In this document: positions 1 to 8,924 of the stretch, in pieces
Numbering within the stretch: the first letter of the stretch is position 1
Layout of the letters: each line of letters opens with the position of its first letter
NCBI GenBank assembly: GCA_002401525.1
Contig: NVTH01000097.1
Coordinates: 1 to 12,764, forward strand
DNA: 12,764 bases
Direction: 5' to 3'
From: Moraxellaceae bacterium
GTDB taxonomy: Bacteria; Pseudomonadota; Gammaproteobacteria; Pseudomonadales; UBA3067
Notes under the pieces: generated by a model
Told to the model about the DNA's origin: nothing
The model's input: the letters and a program-made list of their open reading frames with translations, nothing else
Databases searched by the model: none
Program-made: the position numbers and the translations under genes

Positions 1-2
1 AT

Positions 3-3000
3 CCGAGCGGATATCATGTCTTGAAAGAGTACGCTCGCGTCAGTTTAGCGTTACGCGGGAAAAAAATTGAATCGCTGATTGATTTGCCTCTCGCGACCGA
101 TGAACACTATTTGGCGGCGATGCGTATTTTGGCCAATGTAATGCTGTCTGCGTATTTAGTCAATAAACCCTGTGTCGCCGTATTGGCGATGTTTTCGGTC
201 AGGCAATCCATTAAATACGGCAATTGTGTCTATTCCCCCAACGCCTATACCTTCTTCGGCATTATATTAAGCAGTCCGTTTGAGCGCTTTACCGCAGCCT
301 ACGAATTTGGTCAGTTGTCGTTGAATCTGATCGATCGATTTGGCGAATCAGCACTCGCACCGCAAACAAGAACGTGGGTGCATTTTTTTATTATGCATTG
401 GAAGCACGCCCTTAATAAAGTGCTTCCTCCGGTATTGGACGCGTATTATCAAGGCTTGGAGTACGGCGTTTTAGAGGCTGCCACCAACGCTTACGCGGCC
501 TATACGTACGGATTTTTTTATGCAGGACGAAATCTAGCGATGATGGACCAAGATTGTGTGCAAGTCGCTAAAGCATTGGTAGACCTTAAACAAGAATTGT
601 TGTTGGATAAAATTACGTCACTTCATCAAGCCATCAAAATACTCATCTCCGGTGCCGATGACCCCACACGATTAACCGGTACGGTATTTAATGAAGAGAA
701 AGAAATTGCCTATTTTATGGAAAAAAATGATCACACGGCTTTGTCGGGAATATTTGGCTATAAAATAATATTATACGTTTTTTACGATTCGGAAAAAGAT
801 CCATTGGAAATCTACCAATGGGCTGAACGACAAGAAGTTTACATTCAAGGCAATATGGCGACCCCGAGGTCGTCGGTGTTTCACTACTACGTGGGATTGT
901 TGCGTCTTCGGATTCTCCCTAAGTTGGATAAGAAGTTACAACGGGCCATGACTAAGAAGCTGGCTTGGCACCTCAAAAAGCTTAAACTCTATTCCAAACA
1001 TTGTTTGGCTAATAGCTGGCACCGTTATTGCCTGCTTCGAGCGGAGTTGAGCCGAATAAAGGGCGATTCACTGAGTGCAATGTCTTTTTATGATGAAGCC
1101 ATTGAGAATGCGGTTCGCTACGAATATGTACAAGAAGCGGCGCTTTCTAATGAATTAGCGGCAAAATATTACATTACCCAGAATAAATTGTTTAAGGCGC
1201 AAGCGTATTTGTTGGCAGCAAAACATCATTACCGAAAGTGGGGGTCAAAAGGAAAAGTAACACAAATTGATCGGGAACATGCGCAGCTGTTGTCAGATAA
1301 TGTATTGCAAGATAAGTCGACATCGGAGAGTCAAGGGGTTTCCGCGACTCAAACGATTCAGGTCAATACGACGGTTCATGCCAACACGACAATATTTGAT
1401 ATGGAGTCGGTGGTTAAATCATATCAAATGTTGTCGAGTGAAATTGATTTCAAAAAATTGTTAGAGAAATTAATGACGCTCACTATTGAAAATGCTGGCG
1501 CACAAAAAGTTTGTATTCTCAGTAGTGAAGGGGATCGGTTGGAAGTGATCGCTAGTAAGGATATTGCTAAAGAGGTCGAGGAGGGCCAAATTGAGGGGGG
1601 GGCAGAAGGCGCTTTATACTCCACGCAAGTGGTTAATTATGTGAACGTTGCACAGAAGCCATTGGTCATTCAAGATGCACAAAATGATGCTGAGTATCAA
1701 CAGGATGCTTATATTCATCAAAATGGCGTAAAATCCGTGCTTTGTTTTCCAATCGTGACTCGTGGTGAAAAGTTTGGTGTTTTATATTTAGAAAATAATG
1801 AAAGCGACGGGGTATTTACTGCAGAGCGTATGCAAGTTTGTTCTATGCTTTCCACTCAGGCGGCTATTTCAATCGAGAACGCTAAGCTTTATCAACACCT
1901 TCAAGAATCTGAGGAGCAGTACCGAGGTTTATTTGAAAATTCCACCGAAGGGATATTTCAGATTGATGTAGGCAGTAAGCAATTAATTGCCAATCTCACA
2001 CTAGCAACGATATTCGCTTACGATCGCCTCGAGGATTTATTGGTCAGCTGGGATATCTTTAATCCGTCGCTTTATGTAGTCCCAGGGGATCACCAAAAAG
2101 TACAGGAATACCTTAAAACGCGTGATTTGTTAGTCAATTTTGAAACTTGCTTCATTAACCTAAAGCTAGAACACATCGATGTTCTACTCACTATTAAGGT
2201 CACTCGCGATAAAAATAAGCAACCGATTCGGTACGAAGGAATAGTGAAGGACGTGTCGTCCATGAAGAAGGCGGCGAAACTAGTCTTGGAAAAAGAAACT
2301 GCGGAAGCGGGTGCTAAAGCGAAGAGTGATTTTTTAGCAAATATGAGTCATGAAATAAGAACACCGATGAACGGTGTGCTTGGCATTGCAGAATTATTAA
2401 GGCATACCAACCTTGATGAAATGCAAGAACAATACATAGACGTAATCCATAATTCTGGGCAAGCATTGTTGGACATCATCAATGATATTTTAGATTTTTC
2501 TAAAATTGAATCTGGAAAAATGGAGCTAGAGCAAGTTCCCTTTAGTTTGCAGCAAGTCCTCAGCGATGCATTGTCTTTATTTTCAATTCAATCCGCGAAT
2601 AAAGGCGTTGATTTGGTTAATCAGTACAGCCTTAAGACTGCTCAAGTAGTGTTTGGTGATCCCGCTAGAATACGGCAAATAGTGTTAAATTTACTGGGCA
2701 ATGCATTTAAATTCACTCAAAGCGGGCATATTAAAATAACGGTCAATGCCGTGGAGCAGGACCCACAAAATAAGCGGCAGAAAATCAAATTTGAAGTGAT
2801 CGACACAGGGCTAGGGATTAGTGAATCGGCCGTTAAAAAGTTATTTCAATCTTATGCGCAAGCCGATAGTTCGGTGAGCCGAAAATTCGGTGGCACTGGA
2901 TTGGGGCTTACCATCAGTAAAAAATTATCGGAAATGATGGGAGGTGACATTGGCGTCTCGAGTATCGAAGGCCAAGGCTCCACGTTTTGGTTTACCGCTT

Positions 3001-3944
3001 GGTTTGCATTGGAGTTGCCTGACTTCACGGAAAAACTTCCCAGTCCGGTGGATTATAGTTTTTTTGCTGCGAAAGCCAAGCTGCTGTGGGTTACAAACGG
3101 AGGCTTAATTGTTGATTCGTTGTCTGCTGAAATGAATCAACATGGGGTATCGGTTCAGGTAATGGATGGGCTGGATCAGCTTGAACAAAGGATGGATCTC
3201 GTGACGCGGTTTGTGGAGGGTTGCGGTGGAGATAAAACCCCACTAATTATGCTCTACAGTCGAGCCGACAGTAACGCAAGCCTGTTGCTCGCCAAATCCC
3301 TTAAAAGGGCCTTGAGCGAACATTCTAACGCGGTAGTAGCGGCATTGACCGAACCCAATCAACCGATTGCAAGCGAGGAGATAAAAAGCAGCGGGGTTGA
3401 TGTGGTGTCGGAGAGGCCTTTGTGTTGTTTTCAATTACAAAATATTGCGCGCTCGATGTTACGAGTGGCTGGTATGGAAGTCCCCTTAGACAGCTCAGAT
3501 CAAGTGCAAGCATTGCCGGATTACAGCCATATGCGCGTATTAGTGGCGGAGGATAATAGCGTTAATCAGTTAGTGATTAGCGGCATGCTAAAAAAATTAA
3601 ATATCAATGCAGAGTTGGTTGAAGATGGAAAATTGGCATTGGACGCTTACATACGTTCCTATTCGCAAGCGAATCGAGGTGAAGGTAAAGTCCCAAGGGT
3701 AGGCATTGATGTAATTTTTATGGATTGTGAAATGCCTACTATGACCGGCTACGAAGCCTCTGAAGAAATTAGAAAATACGAACAACAGAATGGATTGTCA
3801 GAGGTAATGATTGTTGCCTTGACTGCTCATGTGCTCCCTGAATATAGAGAACGTTGCATTGCTTGCGGCATGAATGACTTGATTTCAAAACCCATTGCGA
3901 TAAAGAAATTAGTCGATGCTATGGGTAAGGTTGATACGAGATAA
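3..3944 (+). CDS. Trifunctional-type Ser/Thr kinase/ATPase/hybrid sensor histidine kinase, 3' part
   Basis: The frame is open to the left window edge, so the N-terminus is missing; the TTG at base 21 is an internal Leu codon, not a start. Residue numbers count from that codon. Residues 1 to ~430 are a helical, TPR-like region as found after the AAA ATPase in kinase/ATPase/histidine-kinase giants; the kinase and ATPase domains would lie upstream (inference). Then come a GAF domain (~475-625), PAS (~631-750) and HisKA with phospho-acceptor H777 in [10 protein letters not shown]. HATPase_c follows, with N box N894, G1 box from D928 (DTGLGIS) and G2 box 957-963 (GGTGLGL). Residues ~1018-1150 resemble a receiver but lack the acidic pair and phospho-Asp. 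The terminal receiver (~1172-1300) has E1177/D1178, D1235, T1268 and K1290, a complete active site. It should be a cytoplasmic hybrid kinase relaying His to Asp. The signal and output partner are unknown; no Hpt domain is visible in this part. Confidence 0.93.
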   Translation, partial: PSGYHVLKEYARVSLALRGKKIESLIDLPLATDEHYLAAMRILANVMLSAYLVNKPCVAVLAMFSVRQSIKYGNCVYSPNAYTFFGIILSSPFERFTAAYEFGQLSLNLIDRFGESALAPQTRTWVHFFIMHWKHALNKVLPPVLDAYYQGLEYGVLEAATNAYAAYTYGFFYAGRNLAMMDQDCVQVAKALVDLKQELLLDKITSLHQAIKILISGADDPTRLTGTVFNEEKEIAYFMEKNDHTALSGIFGYKIILYVFYDSEKDPLEIYQWAERQEVYIQGNMATPRSSVFHYYVGLLRLRILPKLDKKLQRAMTKKLAWHLKKLKLYSKHCLANSWHRYCLLRAELSRIKGDSLSAMSFYDEAIENAVRYEYVQEAALSNELAAKYYITQNKLFKAQAYLLAAKHHYRKWGSKGKVTQIDREHAQLLSDNVLQDKSTSESQGVSATQTIQVNTTVHANTTIFDMESVVKSYQMLSSEIDFKKLLEKLMTLTIENAGAQKVCILSSEGDRLEVIASKDIAKEVEEGQIEGGAEGALYSTQVVNYVNVAQKPLVIQDAQNDAEYQQDAYIHQNGVKSVLCFPIVTRGEKFGVLYLENNESDGVFTAERMQVCSMLSTQAAISIENAKLYQHLQESEEQYRGLFENSTEGIFQIDVGSKQLIANLTLATIFAYDRLEDLLVSWDIFNPSLYVVPGDHQKVQEYLKTRDLLVNFETCFINLKLEHIDVLLTIKVTRDKNKQPIRYEGIVKDVSSMKKAAKLVLEKETAEAGAKAKSDFLANMSHEIRTPMNGVLGIAELLRHTNLDEMQEQYIDVIHNSGQALLDIINDILDFSKIESGKMELEQVPFSLQQVLSDALSLFSIQSANKGVDLVNQYSLKTAQVVFGDPARIRQIVLNLLGNAFKFTQSGHIKITVNAVEQDPQNKRQKIKFEVIDTGLGISESAVKKLFQSYAQADSSVSRKFGGTGLGLTISKKLSEMMGGDIGVSSIEGQGSTFWFTAWFALELPDFTEKLPSPVDYSFFAAKAKLLWVTNGGLIVDSLSAEMNQHGVSVQVMDGLDQLEQRMDLVTRFVEGCGGDKTPLIMLYSRADSNASLLLAKSLKRALSEHSNAVVAALTEPNQPIASEEIKSSGVDVVSERPLCCFQLQNIARSMLRVAGMEVPLDSSDQVQALPDYSHMRVLVAEDNSVNQLVISGMLKKLNINAELVEDGKLALDAYIRSYSQANRGEGKVPRVGIDVIFMDCEMPTMTGYEASEEIRKYEQQNGLSEVMIVALTAHVLPEYRERCIACGMNDLISKPIAIKKLVDAMGKVDTR

Positions 3945-3947
3945 TAA

Positions 3948-3968
3948 TTATTTAAAAGGCTTAAATAA
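3948..3968. repeat. Short AT-rich inverted repeat after the kinase gene
   Basis: TTATTTAA and TTAAATAA form perfect 8-bp arms around the 5-nt loop AAGGC, starting 3 nt after the kinase stop codon. The position suits a transcription terminator, but the stem has no G/C pair and no T tract follows, so it is at best a weak one. Confidence 0.3.
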
Positions 3969-4106
3969 ACAATAATCTCACTTGCCGGGGTAGGGCGGGC
4001 CAGCGCTCTAAATATAAGGTTACGATTGATTTGTGATTGGCCCTTTAAATTACCGCCTTCTTTTTGCATACTGCGTATCGTTTATATCAGCGTAAAGGGG
4101 CAATTG

Positions 4107-5144
4107 ATGCAATACCGAAAACTTGGCCGTACTGGCCTTGACGTCAGTTTAATCGGCTTGGGAACCATGACCTGGGGCTTCCAGAACACCGAAGCGGAAG
4201 GCCGTGAGCAAATGGACTATGCCGTCGGGCAGGGGATTAACTTCTTTGATACCGCCGAAATGTATGCCATTCCTCCCACCGTGGATACCTACGGCACGAC
4301 TGAAAACATCATTGGCAGTTGGTTTGCGAGTCGTAAAGCCCGCGATCAAGTGATTCTTGCAACCAAGATCACAGGTCCTGGCAACTCGTGGATTCGAGAC
4401 GGCAGCGCCATCACGGGCAGCTCCATTAAACAAGCGCTGGAAGACAGCCTGCAGCGCTTACAAACCGACTATATTGACCTGTATCAATTGCACTGGCCCA
4501 ATCGGGGCGCCTATCACTTCGGTAAGCAATGGGGCTTCCAACCGAAGTTTGATGCGGCAGCGGTGGAAGCTAACTTTATTGAGGTGTTGGAGACCTGTCA
4601 GCAGCTGATTACGGAAGGCAAAATACGCCACATCGGCGTTTCAAACGAAACCGCATGGGGGGTGATGAAATGGTTGCAGCTCTCTGATAAATTCTCTCTG
4701 CCACGGATCGCTTCCATACAAAACGAATACTCCGTCATGTGTCGACAGTTCGAACCGGACCTTAATGAAATTGCAGTGCACGAAGATTGTGGATTACTGG
4801 CTTGGTCTCCGCTGACTCGTGGAATTATCAGTGGCAAATACCTCGACGGTGCAAGGCCCGAGGGGGCAAGGCTCACCATTACGAAGAGCAAAGATCATCG
4901 CGCTCGAACTCAAACCGATGACGCAACCCGTGCTTATATCGCGCTGGCAAAGCAGCATGACCTTGACGTATGTCAGATGGCATTGGCCTACGTCAATTCA
5001 AGGCCTTTTGTAAGCTCCACATTAATCGGTGCGACTTCAATGGCGCAGTTGAAGAGCAATATCGATTCCATTGATTTGCAATTGGATGATGAGGTTCTTA
5101 GCGGCATCGAAGCGCTACGGGAATTACATCCCATGCCTTTTTAA
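4107..5144 (+). CDS. tas: NADP(H)-dependent aldo-keto reductase, Tas type
   Basis: A 345-residue cytoplasmic aldo-keto reductase that should reduce or oxidise carbonyl/alcohol substrates with NADP(H). The N-terminus (MQYRKLGRTGLDVSLIGLGT), the TAEMY...PP segment, the HWP and IGVSNETA motifs and the C-terminal STLIGATSMAQLKSNI all match E. coli Tas (346 residues) from memory. The catalytic tetrad reads D48, Y53, K87 and H129. I chose ATG 4107 because AAAGGGG lies 6 nt upstream and this start aligns with the family; the same frame has an upstream ATG at 4026, but its 27 extra codons do not belong to the family. E. coli Tas is known only for suppressing tyrosine auxotrophy under starvation, so the physiological substrate is open. 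It is first in a run of five co-directional genes, 113 nt before the first ybjQ. Confidence 0.92.
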   Translation: MQYRKLGRTGLDVSLIGLGTMTWGFQNTEAEGREQMDYAVGQGINFFDTAEMYAIPPTVDTYGTTENIIGSWFASRKARDQVILATKITGPGNSWIRDGSAITGSSIKQALEDSLQRLQTDYIDLYQLHWPNRGAYHFGKQWGFQPKFDAAAVEANFIEVLETCQQLITEGKIRHIGVSNETAWGVMKWLQLSDKFSLPRIASIQNEYSVMCRQFEPDLNEIAVHEDCGLLAWSPLTRGIISGKYLDGARPEGARLTITKSKDHRARTQTDDATRAYIALAKQHDLDVCQMALAYVNSRPFVSSTLIGATSMAQLKSNIDSIDLQLDDEVLSGIEALRELHPMPF

Positions 5145-5257
5145 GTTTTTCGTGTACATTCTGTTGGCTAGGCAATATTTTCTTGCAACGAAGAGCACTT
5201 AATATCGGAAACTGCCGACTTAAGGTGGGTACTAAAACGCTATAGAAGGAACGAAAC

Positions 5258-5572
5258 ATGTTAGTCAGTAATCTAGAAATCGTGCCGGGTAAGCGGGTGA
5301 CTAAGCATTTGGGCTTGGTGCAAGGCAGTACGGTACGGGCCAAACACGTTGGGAGAGATCTTATGGCGGGTTTGAAAAACATCTTCGGTGGCGAGTTAAA
5401 AGGCTATACGGAACTGTTACAGGAATCTCGGCAGGAAGCGACTGATCGTATGCTAGAGCAAGCGAAGTCCTTAGGAGCCAATGCAGTACTTAATGTGCGC
5501 TTTTCCACCTCTTCGGTGACTCAAGGCGCAGCCGAGCTTTTTGTGTACGGTACTGCCGTAGTGATTGAATGA
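5258..5572 (+). CDS. YbjQ/UPF0145 family protein (soluble)
   Basis: A 104-residue small cytoplasmic protein of the YbjQ (UPF0145, heavy-metal-binding-domain-like) family. Family signs are the N-terminal beta segment with PGKRV, the central RD-x-x-AGLKNIFGGE stretch, ARRE-like QESRQEATDRM, then AKSLGANAVLNVRF and the closing VYGTAVV strand. Length equals the usual ~105 residues. Known structures are ring-like oligomers; a metal role is suggested by the name but not proven, and no Cys or metal cluster is present here. The start is supported by AGAAGGA 7 nt before the ATG. It is followed after 69 nt by a second, membrane-anchored YbjQ paralogue and then an M48 peptidase, which suggests a joint role, perhaps at the membrane (inference). 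There is no signal peptide. Confidence 0.88.
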   Translation: MLVSNLEIVPGKRVTKHLGLVQGSTVRAKHVGRDLMAGLKNIFGGELKGYTELLQESRQEATDRMLEQAKSLGANAVLNVRFSTSSVTQGAAELFVYGTAVVIE

Positions 5573-5641
5573 ATGCGACTGAAGAATTGAGTGCTTCGGT
5601 GGGTGTTATCACCGAATTATTCAAAGGTACAGGAGACCAAT

Positions 5642-6115
5642 ATGGAAGCGGTTTACGAGTTAATTTTATTCCTAGTATTGCTGGCGCTGGGGTATGGGTT
5701 TGGTCAGTGGGCCGAGCGAAGTCATTACCAATCGATTTTTAAACGTGAAAAAGAGCTCGCCGGCATACTAGTGTTTGCCGAACGTCTACCGCCGCCTGAT
5801 CCCGCGTTTAAAGAATCTCGCTTGGTAGGGGGAAGCGTGGTGATATCGGTGGATTACTTCAAACGTTTCTTGGCCCTGCTGAGGTCTTTTATCGGTGGTC
5901 GGGTCTCTAGCTATGAATCCTTGTTGGATCGAGCCCGGCGGGAAGCCTTGCTAAGGATGAAAATGGAGGCGCAGGAGAAAGGCTTCCAAAGTGTATTTAA
6001 TGTCAAGTTTGAGACTGCTTCGATTTCGAAAGGCAAAGGTAAAAATATTGGCAGTATCGAAGTGTTTGTTTATGGTACGGCACTTGGGTCTGGTTCTGGT
6101 TCTGGTTCGCAGTGA
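5642..6115 (+). CDS. Membrane-anchored YbjQ-family protein
   Basis: A 157-residue paralogue of the preceding gene. Residues ~5-22 form one hydrophobic segment (YELILFLVLLALGYGFG), followed by a charged linker and then a YbjQ domain (~43-150) with RLPPPDP, the RSFIGGRVSSYESLLDRAR core, GFQSVFNVKFET and the VYGTAL end. The protein ends in (Gly-Ser)4-Gln, encoded by three exact TCTGGT hexamers at 6089-6106 plus a GGTTCG variant. I chose ATG 5642, with AGGAG 6 nt upstream; the same frame is open from a GTG at 5591 but that adds a polar leader with no ribosome site. Likely topology is an N-terminal inner-membrane anchor with the YbjQ domain exposed on one side; which side is not clear. It could form mixed rings with the soluble paralogue (inference). 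Confidence 0.85.
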   Translation: MEAVYELILFLVLLALGYGFGQWAERSHYQSIFKREKELAGILVFAERLPPPDPAFKESRLVGGSVVISVDYFKRFLALLRSFIGGRVSSYESLLDRARREALLRMKMEAQEKGFQSVFNVKFETASISKGKGKNIGSIEVFVYGTALGSGSGSGSQ

Positions 6116-6169
6116 GTGTTTATCTGGCTTTGCTAATCTGAAACATCATTTACTTCATTTGATTATCTA

Positions 6170-7045
6170 ATGCCTCAATATTCGAATTCCGAAATCCCTG
6201 AGCATATTAATGTTTCCAGGGGCAGTCCGATTAAGGACTTTATCAAGCTCAGCCTGGGGCTGTTGGCCATTCTGGCGGGCTTAGCATACTTCCTTGCGGT
6301 CTCTGCCAACTGGCTCGCACCGAAGATCCCTTACCGTTGGGAAAAGAGCTGGGGTACTGCGGTGGAGGGTCTTTTCCGAGAAGAGCTCGGCGAGGAAAAG
6401 GAGAATCCTCAGCGCGCGTATTTGCAATCAAAGGTGGATCTGATTGCTCAATTGCAAAATATTCCCGAGTCGATGGCCATCGAAGTGCATTACATCGAGT
6501 CTGATTTAGTCAATGCGTTTGCAACCCTTGGGGGGCATATTATTGTCACCTCCGCTTTGTTAGACAAGGTTTCTCATGAGAACGGCCTCTTTATGGTCCT
6601 CGCCCACGAAGTGGCTCATATCAAATATCGACATCCTATTCAAGCAGTGGGGCGGGGCGTTTTATTTTCCATTGCTTCGTCTGCGATTATCGGTCAACAA
6701 AAAAGCGAATCGTTAAGCTCGCTCATTTGGGGGGCGGGCACATTGACGTTAATGAGTTTTAGTCGAGATCAAGAAGAACAAGCGGATCATGAAGCGTTGA
6801 AAACAGTATACGATCACTATGGGCACACCAGTGGCGCATTTAATTTTTTTGAGTATTTGGCCGAAGCCGAACAGGGTGCGAGTGAGGAGGGCGGAAAGGA
6901 GGCAAGAGAGATACCGGTTTTTTTAAGCACCCACCCCAATACGCGAGAACGCCTGGCCAATTTAAAAAATATTGTTATCGAGAACCGTTGGCAGGCTTCT
7001 CTGGCTGAGCCGGTTAAGGTCGAAACTCTGCCGAGTTTTGATTAG
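6170..7045 (+). CDS. M48-family zinc metallopeptidase, membrane-anchored
   Basis: A 291-residue M48 (Ste24/HtpX-like) endopeptidase. The zinc motif is HEVAH at 146-150, with the third ligand E202 in SRDQEEQAD and a conserved THP (H255) near the C-terminus. One hydrophobic segment (~24-45) anchors the N-terminus; the catalytic domain would sit in the periplasm if that segment is an uncleaved signal anchor. A second moderately hydrophobic stretch (~160-198) lies between the HExxH helix and the third ligand, as usual in M48. It differs from HtpX, which has more transmembrane helices, and from BepA, which has TPRs. There is no good Shine-Dalgarno before ATG 6170, so translation may depend on the upstream ybjQ-like gene 54 nt away. 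It probably degrades or processes membrane or periplasmic proteins. Confidence 0.9.
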   Translation: MPQYSNSEIPEHINVSRGSPIKDFIKLSLGLLAILAGLAYFLAVSANWLAPKIPYRWEKSWGTAVEGLFREELGEEKENPQRAYLQSKVDLIAQLQNIPESMAIEVHYIESDLVNAFATLGGHIIVTSALLDKVSHENGLFMVLAHEVAHIKYRHPIQAVGRGVLFSIASSAIIGQQKSESLSSLIWGAGTLTLMSFSRDQEEQADHEALKTVYDHYGHTSGAFNFFEYLAEAEQGASEEGGKEAREIPVFLSTHPNTRERLANLKNIVIENRWQASLAEPVKVETLPSFD

Positions 7046-7117
7046 AGCCTCCACGATGCTTTGGCTGTTTGGATTTATGCACACCTTATTAAAAACTTAA
7101 CTGACGAGTAATCGCAA

Positions 7118-7516
7118 ATGAAACAAATTACCGGAATCAACCACATTGGATTACGAGTAAGAGATTTAGCAATTTCTCGAGAATTCTATGAAAAGCTCGG
7201 ATTTAAATTTATTATGGGACCTGTAGGCCCTGAGCCAGTTGCGATTGTCGAGCACTCCTCGGGTGTGAATATTAATTTAATTCTTAACGCATCCGAAGAC
7301 GCACCAACAAGCAATATTCTGATGGGGGAGGGAATTAAGCACCCGGGGTATACCCATGTGGCGTTGGAGATCACTGACGTGGATTCCGCTTCGAAACTTA
7401 TTGAAGACTTGGGTATCACCATCACCGAACGGGTTGAATATGAAGGGGCTAAATTCTTTTTTATAAGAGACCCGGATAACAATGTGATTGAGTTTCATCA
7501 GCCGTCTAACGCTTAG
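7118..7516 (+). CDS. VOC (glyoxalase/bleomycin-resistance fold) family protein
   Basis: A 132-residue single-chain VOC protein with two beta-alpha-beta-beta-beta modules. Candidate metal ligands are H9 (INHIGLRV), E45, H80 (YTHVALE) and E125 (NNVIEFHQ), the usual H/E-H-E spacing for a metal-dependent VOC enzyme. The DPDNNVIEF ending is characteristic. Length matches lactoylglutathione-lyase-like proteins, but such proteins include isomerases, dioxygenases and resistance proteins, so the substrate cannot be named. ATG 7118 has only a weak ribosome site (ACGAG, ~9 nt upstream). It is the last gene of the co-directional run, 72 nt after the M48 peptidase, and is followed by a decayed region. Confidence 0.87.
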   Translation: MKQITGINHIGLRVRDLAISREFYEKLGFKFIMGPVGPEPVAIVEHSSGVNINLILNASEDAPTSNILMGEGIKHPGYTHVALEITDVDSASKLIEDLGITITERVEYEGAKFFFIRDPDNNVIEFHQPSNA

Positions 7517-7569
7517 TGAATATATTGCTTCGTTGAAATATGATTTCGCAAGTGACGCAGTAAATATAA

Positions 7570-7989
7570 AAGAGATTTCTCATGAAAGAGTCCGATAGTC
7601 GCAAGGTCGAGGTTATTGCTACACGACATCCATAATGATGCGCTGATGTATTCAATTATCCGCAACCCTGCATCTTTATTTTTATAACGTAGGCTAGAAA
7701 GTTTAATTTGGTGAAAGATAAATTCTCCAGTGGTGAGTTAATCCATTGCCTACCGGATTGGGAGGGGCGAAGTATTGCTGTATATCCCGTTTATCGATCG
7801 GGTATGGACAGAATTAATCGCGTTAAAGCAGTGATGGAATTAGCCCTGGAAACGTTGCCCCATTTGTTAAGTGAGGAGTGTTATAAGGTGTATTTTGATA
7901 AATTGGTTCAATTAATGATCGATTTAGATTCGGGTGCTAAGGTATCAGTTCTGAGCATGCTGCCCATTTTTTTGATGCCAATGAAGTAA
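7570..7989 (+). pseudogene. Decayed C-terminal half of a LysR-type transcriptional regulator
   Basis: Pieces of a LysR effector-binding domain appear in order but in changing frames. Bases 7570-7632 read KRFLMKESDSRKVEV, like the W-F...G-x-x-V-x-V strand of LysR proteins. Bases 7634-7684 in the next frame read NDALMYSII, like the Nd-x-aL...a segment. After a TAG at 7690, bases 7693 to ~7870 return to the first frame with SGELIHCLPDWEGRSIAVYP, the typical SG-x-L-x-x-LPDW...VY motif, then INRVKAVMELALETL as the last helix. The DNA-binding N-terminal half is absent: the VOC gene occupies the space. An ORF with TTG/GTG starts (7708/7711) to 7989 gives 93 residues, so a short product is possible, but its last ~35 residues match nothing I know. 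I judge this non-functional. Confidence 0.55.
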
Positions 7990-8090
7990 TCGAAGCAAGT
8001 ACAATAGATGGGATCCATTTAGATGAATTCCAGCATAAAGTGTTGGGGCAAGCTATTGCCAATGCGGTTTCAAATTTAATAATTAGTTAG
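7941..8090 (+). pseudogene. C-terminal remnant of an SGNH/GDSL hydrolase
   Basis: This frame is open for 49 codons between TAA (7938-7940) and TAG (8088-8090), with no start codon or ribosome site. It reads HAAHFFDANEVIEAS, then TIDGIHLDEFQHKVLGQAIA, which is the last part of an SGNH esterase: the DGIH is the block V Asp-x-x-His catalytic pair, followed by the typical helix ending. Blocks I-III (GDS, G, GxND) are absent from the preceding sequence. It overlaps the end of the LysR-derived frame by ~50 nt, so two unrelated truncated genes abut here, the sign of a deletion junction. A functional protein is unlikely. Confidence 0.6.
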
Positions 8091-8131
8091 ACCAATTCCC
8101 CAAGCTAATATTTTTTCTTAAATGGTAATTG

Positions 8132-8143
8132 TGGCCGCGGCCA
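8132..8143. repeat. 12-bp perfect GC palindrome in the intergenic region
   Basis: TGGCCGCGGCCA is a perfect dyad in otherwise AT-rich sequence, 40 nt after the SGNH remnant. Flanking AATGG (8122-8126) and CCATT (8141-8145) give an alternative stem. It could be an operator, a hairpin or chance; no T tract follows. The rest of 8091-8290 is AT-rich and shows no gene. Confidence 0.35.
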
Positions 8144-8293
8144 TTTTGGCGCTTATCTAACGATTCCATTGAATTCAGCGTAGTAAAAATTAACAAGTGT
8201 TGGTTTTAGTTCCCTAATTTTCAAACATTAAAAATAGTAATTAATTGGGGTGGATTTTATCGGCAGTAAGTTCATAAACTGAGAATATTCACC

Positions 8294-8322
8294 TTGTAAT
8301 ATAAAAACAACACTTTTATAGT
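8294..8322 (+). promoter_or_regulatory. Candidate sigma-70 promoter of the CHRD gene
   Basis: TTGTAA (-35, 4 of 6 consensus positions) at 8294-8299 is separated by 17 nt from TATAGT (-10, 5 of 6) at 8317-8322. Transcription would start near 8329, leaving a leader of about 28 nt with AAGGAG at 8343-8348. The spacing is ideal, but the region is AT-rich, so chance matches are possible. Confidence 0.42.
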
Positions 8323-8356
8323 TTTTGGATTATAAAAATATTAAGGAGAATAGAAT

Positions 8357-8848
8357 ATGTTAAAGAATTTACTGTTGGCCACCATTTTAGTGCCTTTTAT
8401 GTCAGCTGCTTATGCGGGTGAGGAATTTCATGCGACTTTGTCCGGTGATGCTGAAGTCCCGGCCGTTATTACCGATACCACGGGCGTTTTTAGATTTGAC
8501 TTCGATAGTTTTGATGAAACCGGCTCTTATCGGCTGAGAATACTTGAGGGCGAGCGGGTAACCCAGGTCCATATCCATTGTGGTGCTTCCGGAGAGTCTG
8601 GGCCTGCAATCTTATATCTCGCTGGTTTACATGAACTTGGGTGGGATGTGGATGGTAAATGGATCGACAATGCCACGCTAAGCGACCAGAATATTGTTGA
8701 CGGCAATACGGAATGCGGCGAAACGCTAGTGGACGTTGTAGAAAGCATGCGAAATGGCAATGCCTATGTCAATGTTCATACCCTGTCACATCCCGGTGGT
8801 GAAGTGCGCGGGCAGATCAGGGCAATAGCGAACCCTGCTTCGAGATAA
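8357..8848 (+). CDS. Secreted CHRD-domain protein
   Basis: A 163-residue exported protein. Residues 1-20 are a classic Sec signal peptide with AYA before the predicted cut at G21. The rest is one CHRD (chordin-type) domain: FHATLSGDAEVPAV at the start, VHIHCGASGESGPA in the middle (H72, H74, C75), and NAYVNVHTLSHPGGEVRGQI at the end (H141, H145, G152). C75 and C120 are the only mature cysteines and may form a disulphide. The domain is common in bacteria but has no proven bacterial role; its His-rich motif could bind metal (inference). The start is well supported by AAGGAG 8 nt upstream and a plausible promoter. It lies 213 nt before a copper-radical oxidase; co-function in the envelope or outside the cell is possible but not shown. 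Confidence 0.9.
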   Translation: MLKNLLLATILVPFMSAAYAGEEFHATLSGDAEVPAVITDTTGVFRFDFDSFDETGSYRLRILEGERVTQVHIHCGASGESGPAILYLAGLHELGWDVDGKWIDNATLSDQNIVDGNTECGETLVDVVESMRNGNAYVNVHTLSHPGGEVRGQIRAIANPASR

Positions 8849-8868
8849 TAAAAAAACCTGTTTTTATT
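8847..8868 (+). terminator. Weak terminator-like hairpin after the CHRD gene
   Basis: AATAAAAA (8847-8854) pairs perfectly with TTTTTATT (8861-8868) around a 6-nt loop, overlapping the CHRD stop codon. The stem has no G/C pairs, so intrinsic termination would be weak. A second imperfect stem follows, GTCAA+GCCA (8877-8888) with TGGC+TTGAC (8903-8911). Confidence 0.3.
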
Positions 8869-8924
8869 TAGCGGCAGTCAAATAGCCAACGTGAGTGAGT
8901 GATGGCTTGACGGGCTCTTAATTG

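Noticed and set aside
4026..4106. In-frame upstream ATG for the tas gene
   Set aside because: The extra 27 codons are not part of the Tas family and ATG 4107 has a good ribosome site and the conserved MQYRKLG start.
4149..4891. Open frames on the - strand inside tas
   Set aside because: They are antisense to a well-conserved enzyme and show only shadow composition.
5591..5641. GTG start extending the second YbjQ protein
   Set aside because: The leader is polar, has no ribosome site, and would put residues before the membrane helix; ATG 5642 has AGGAG at ideal spacing.
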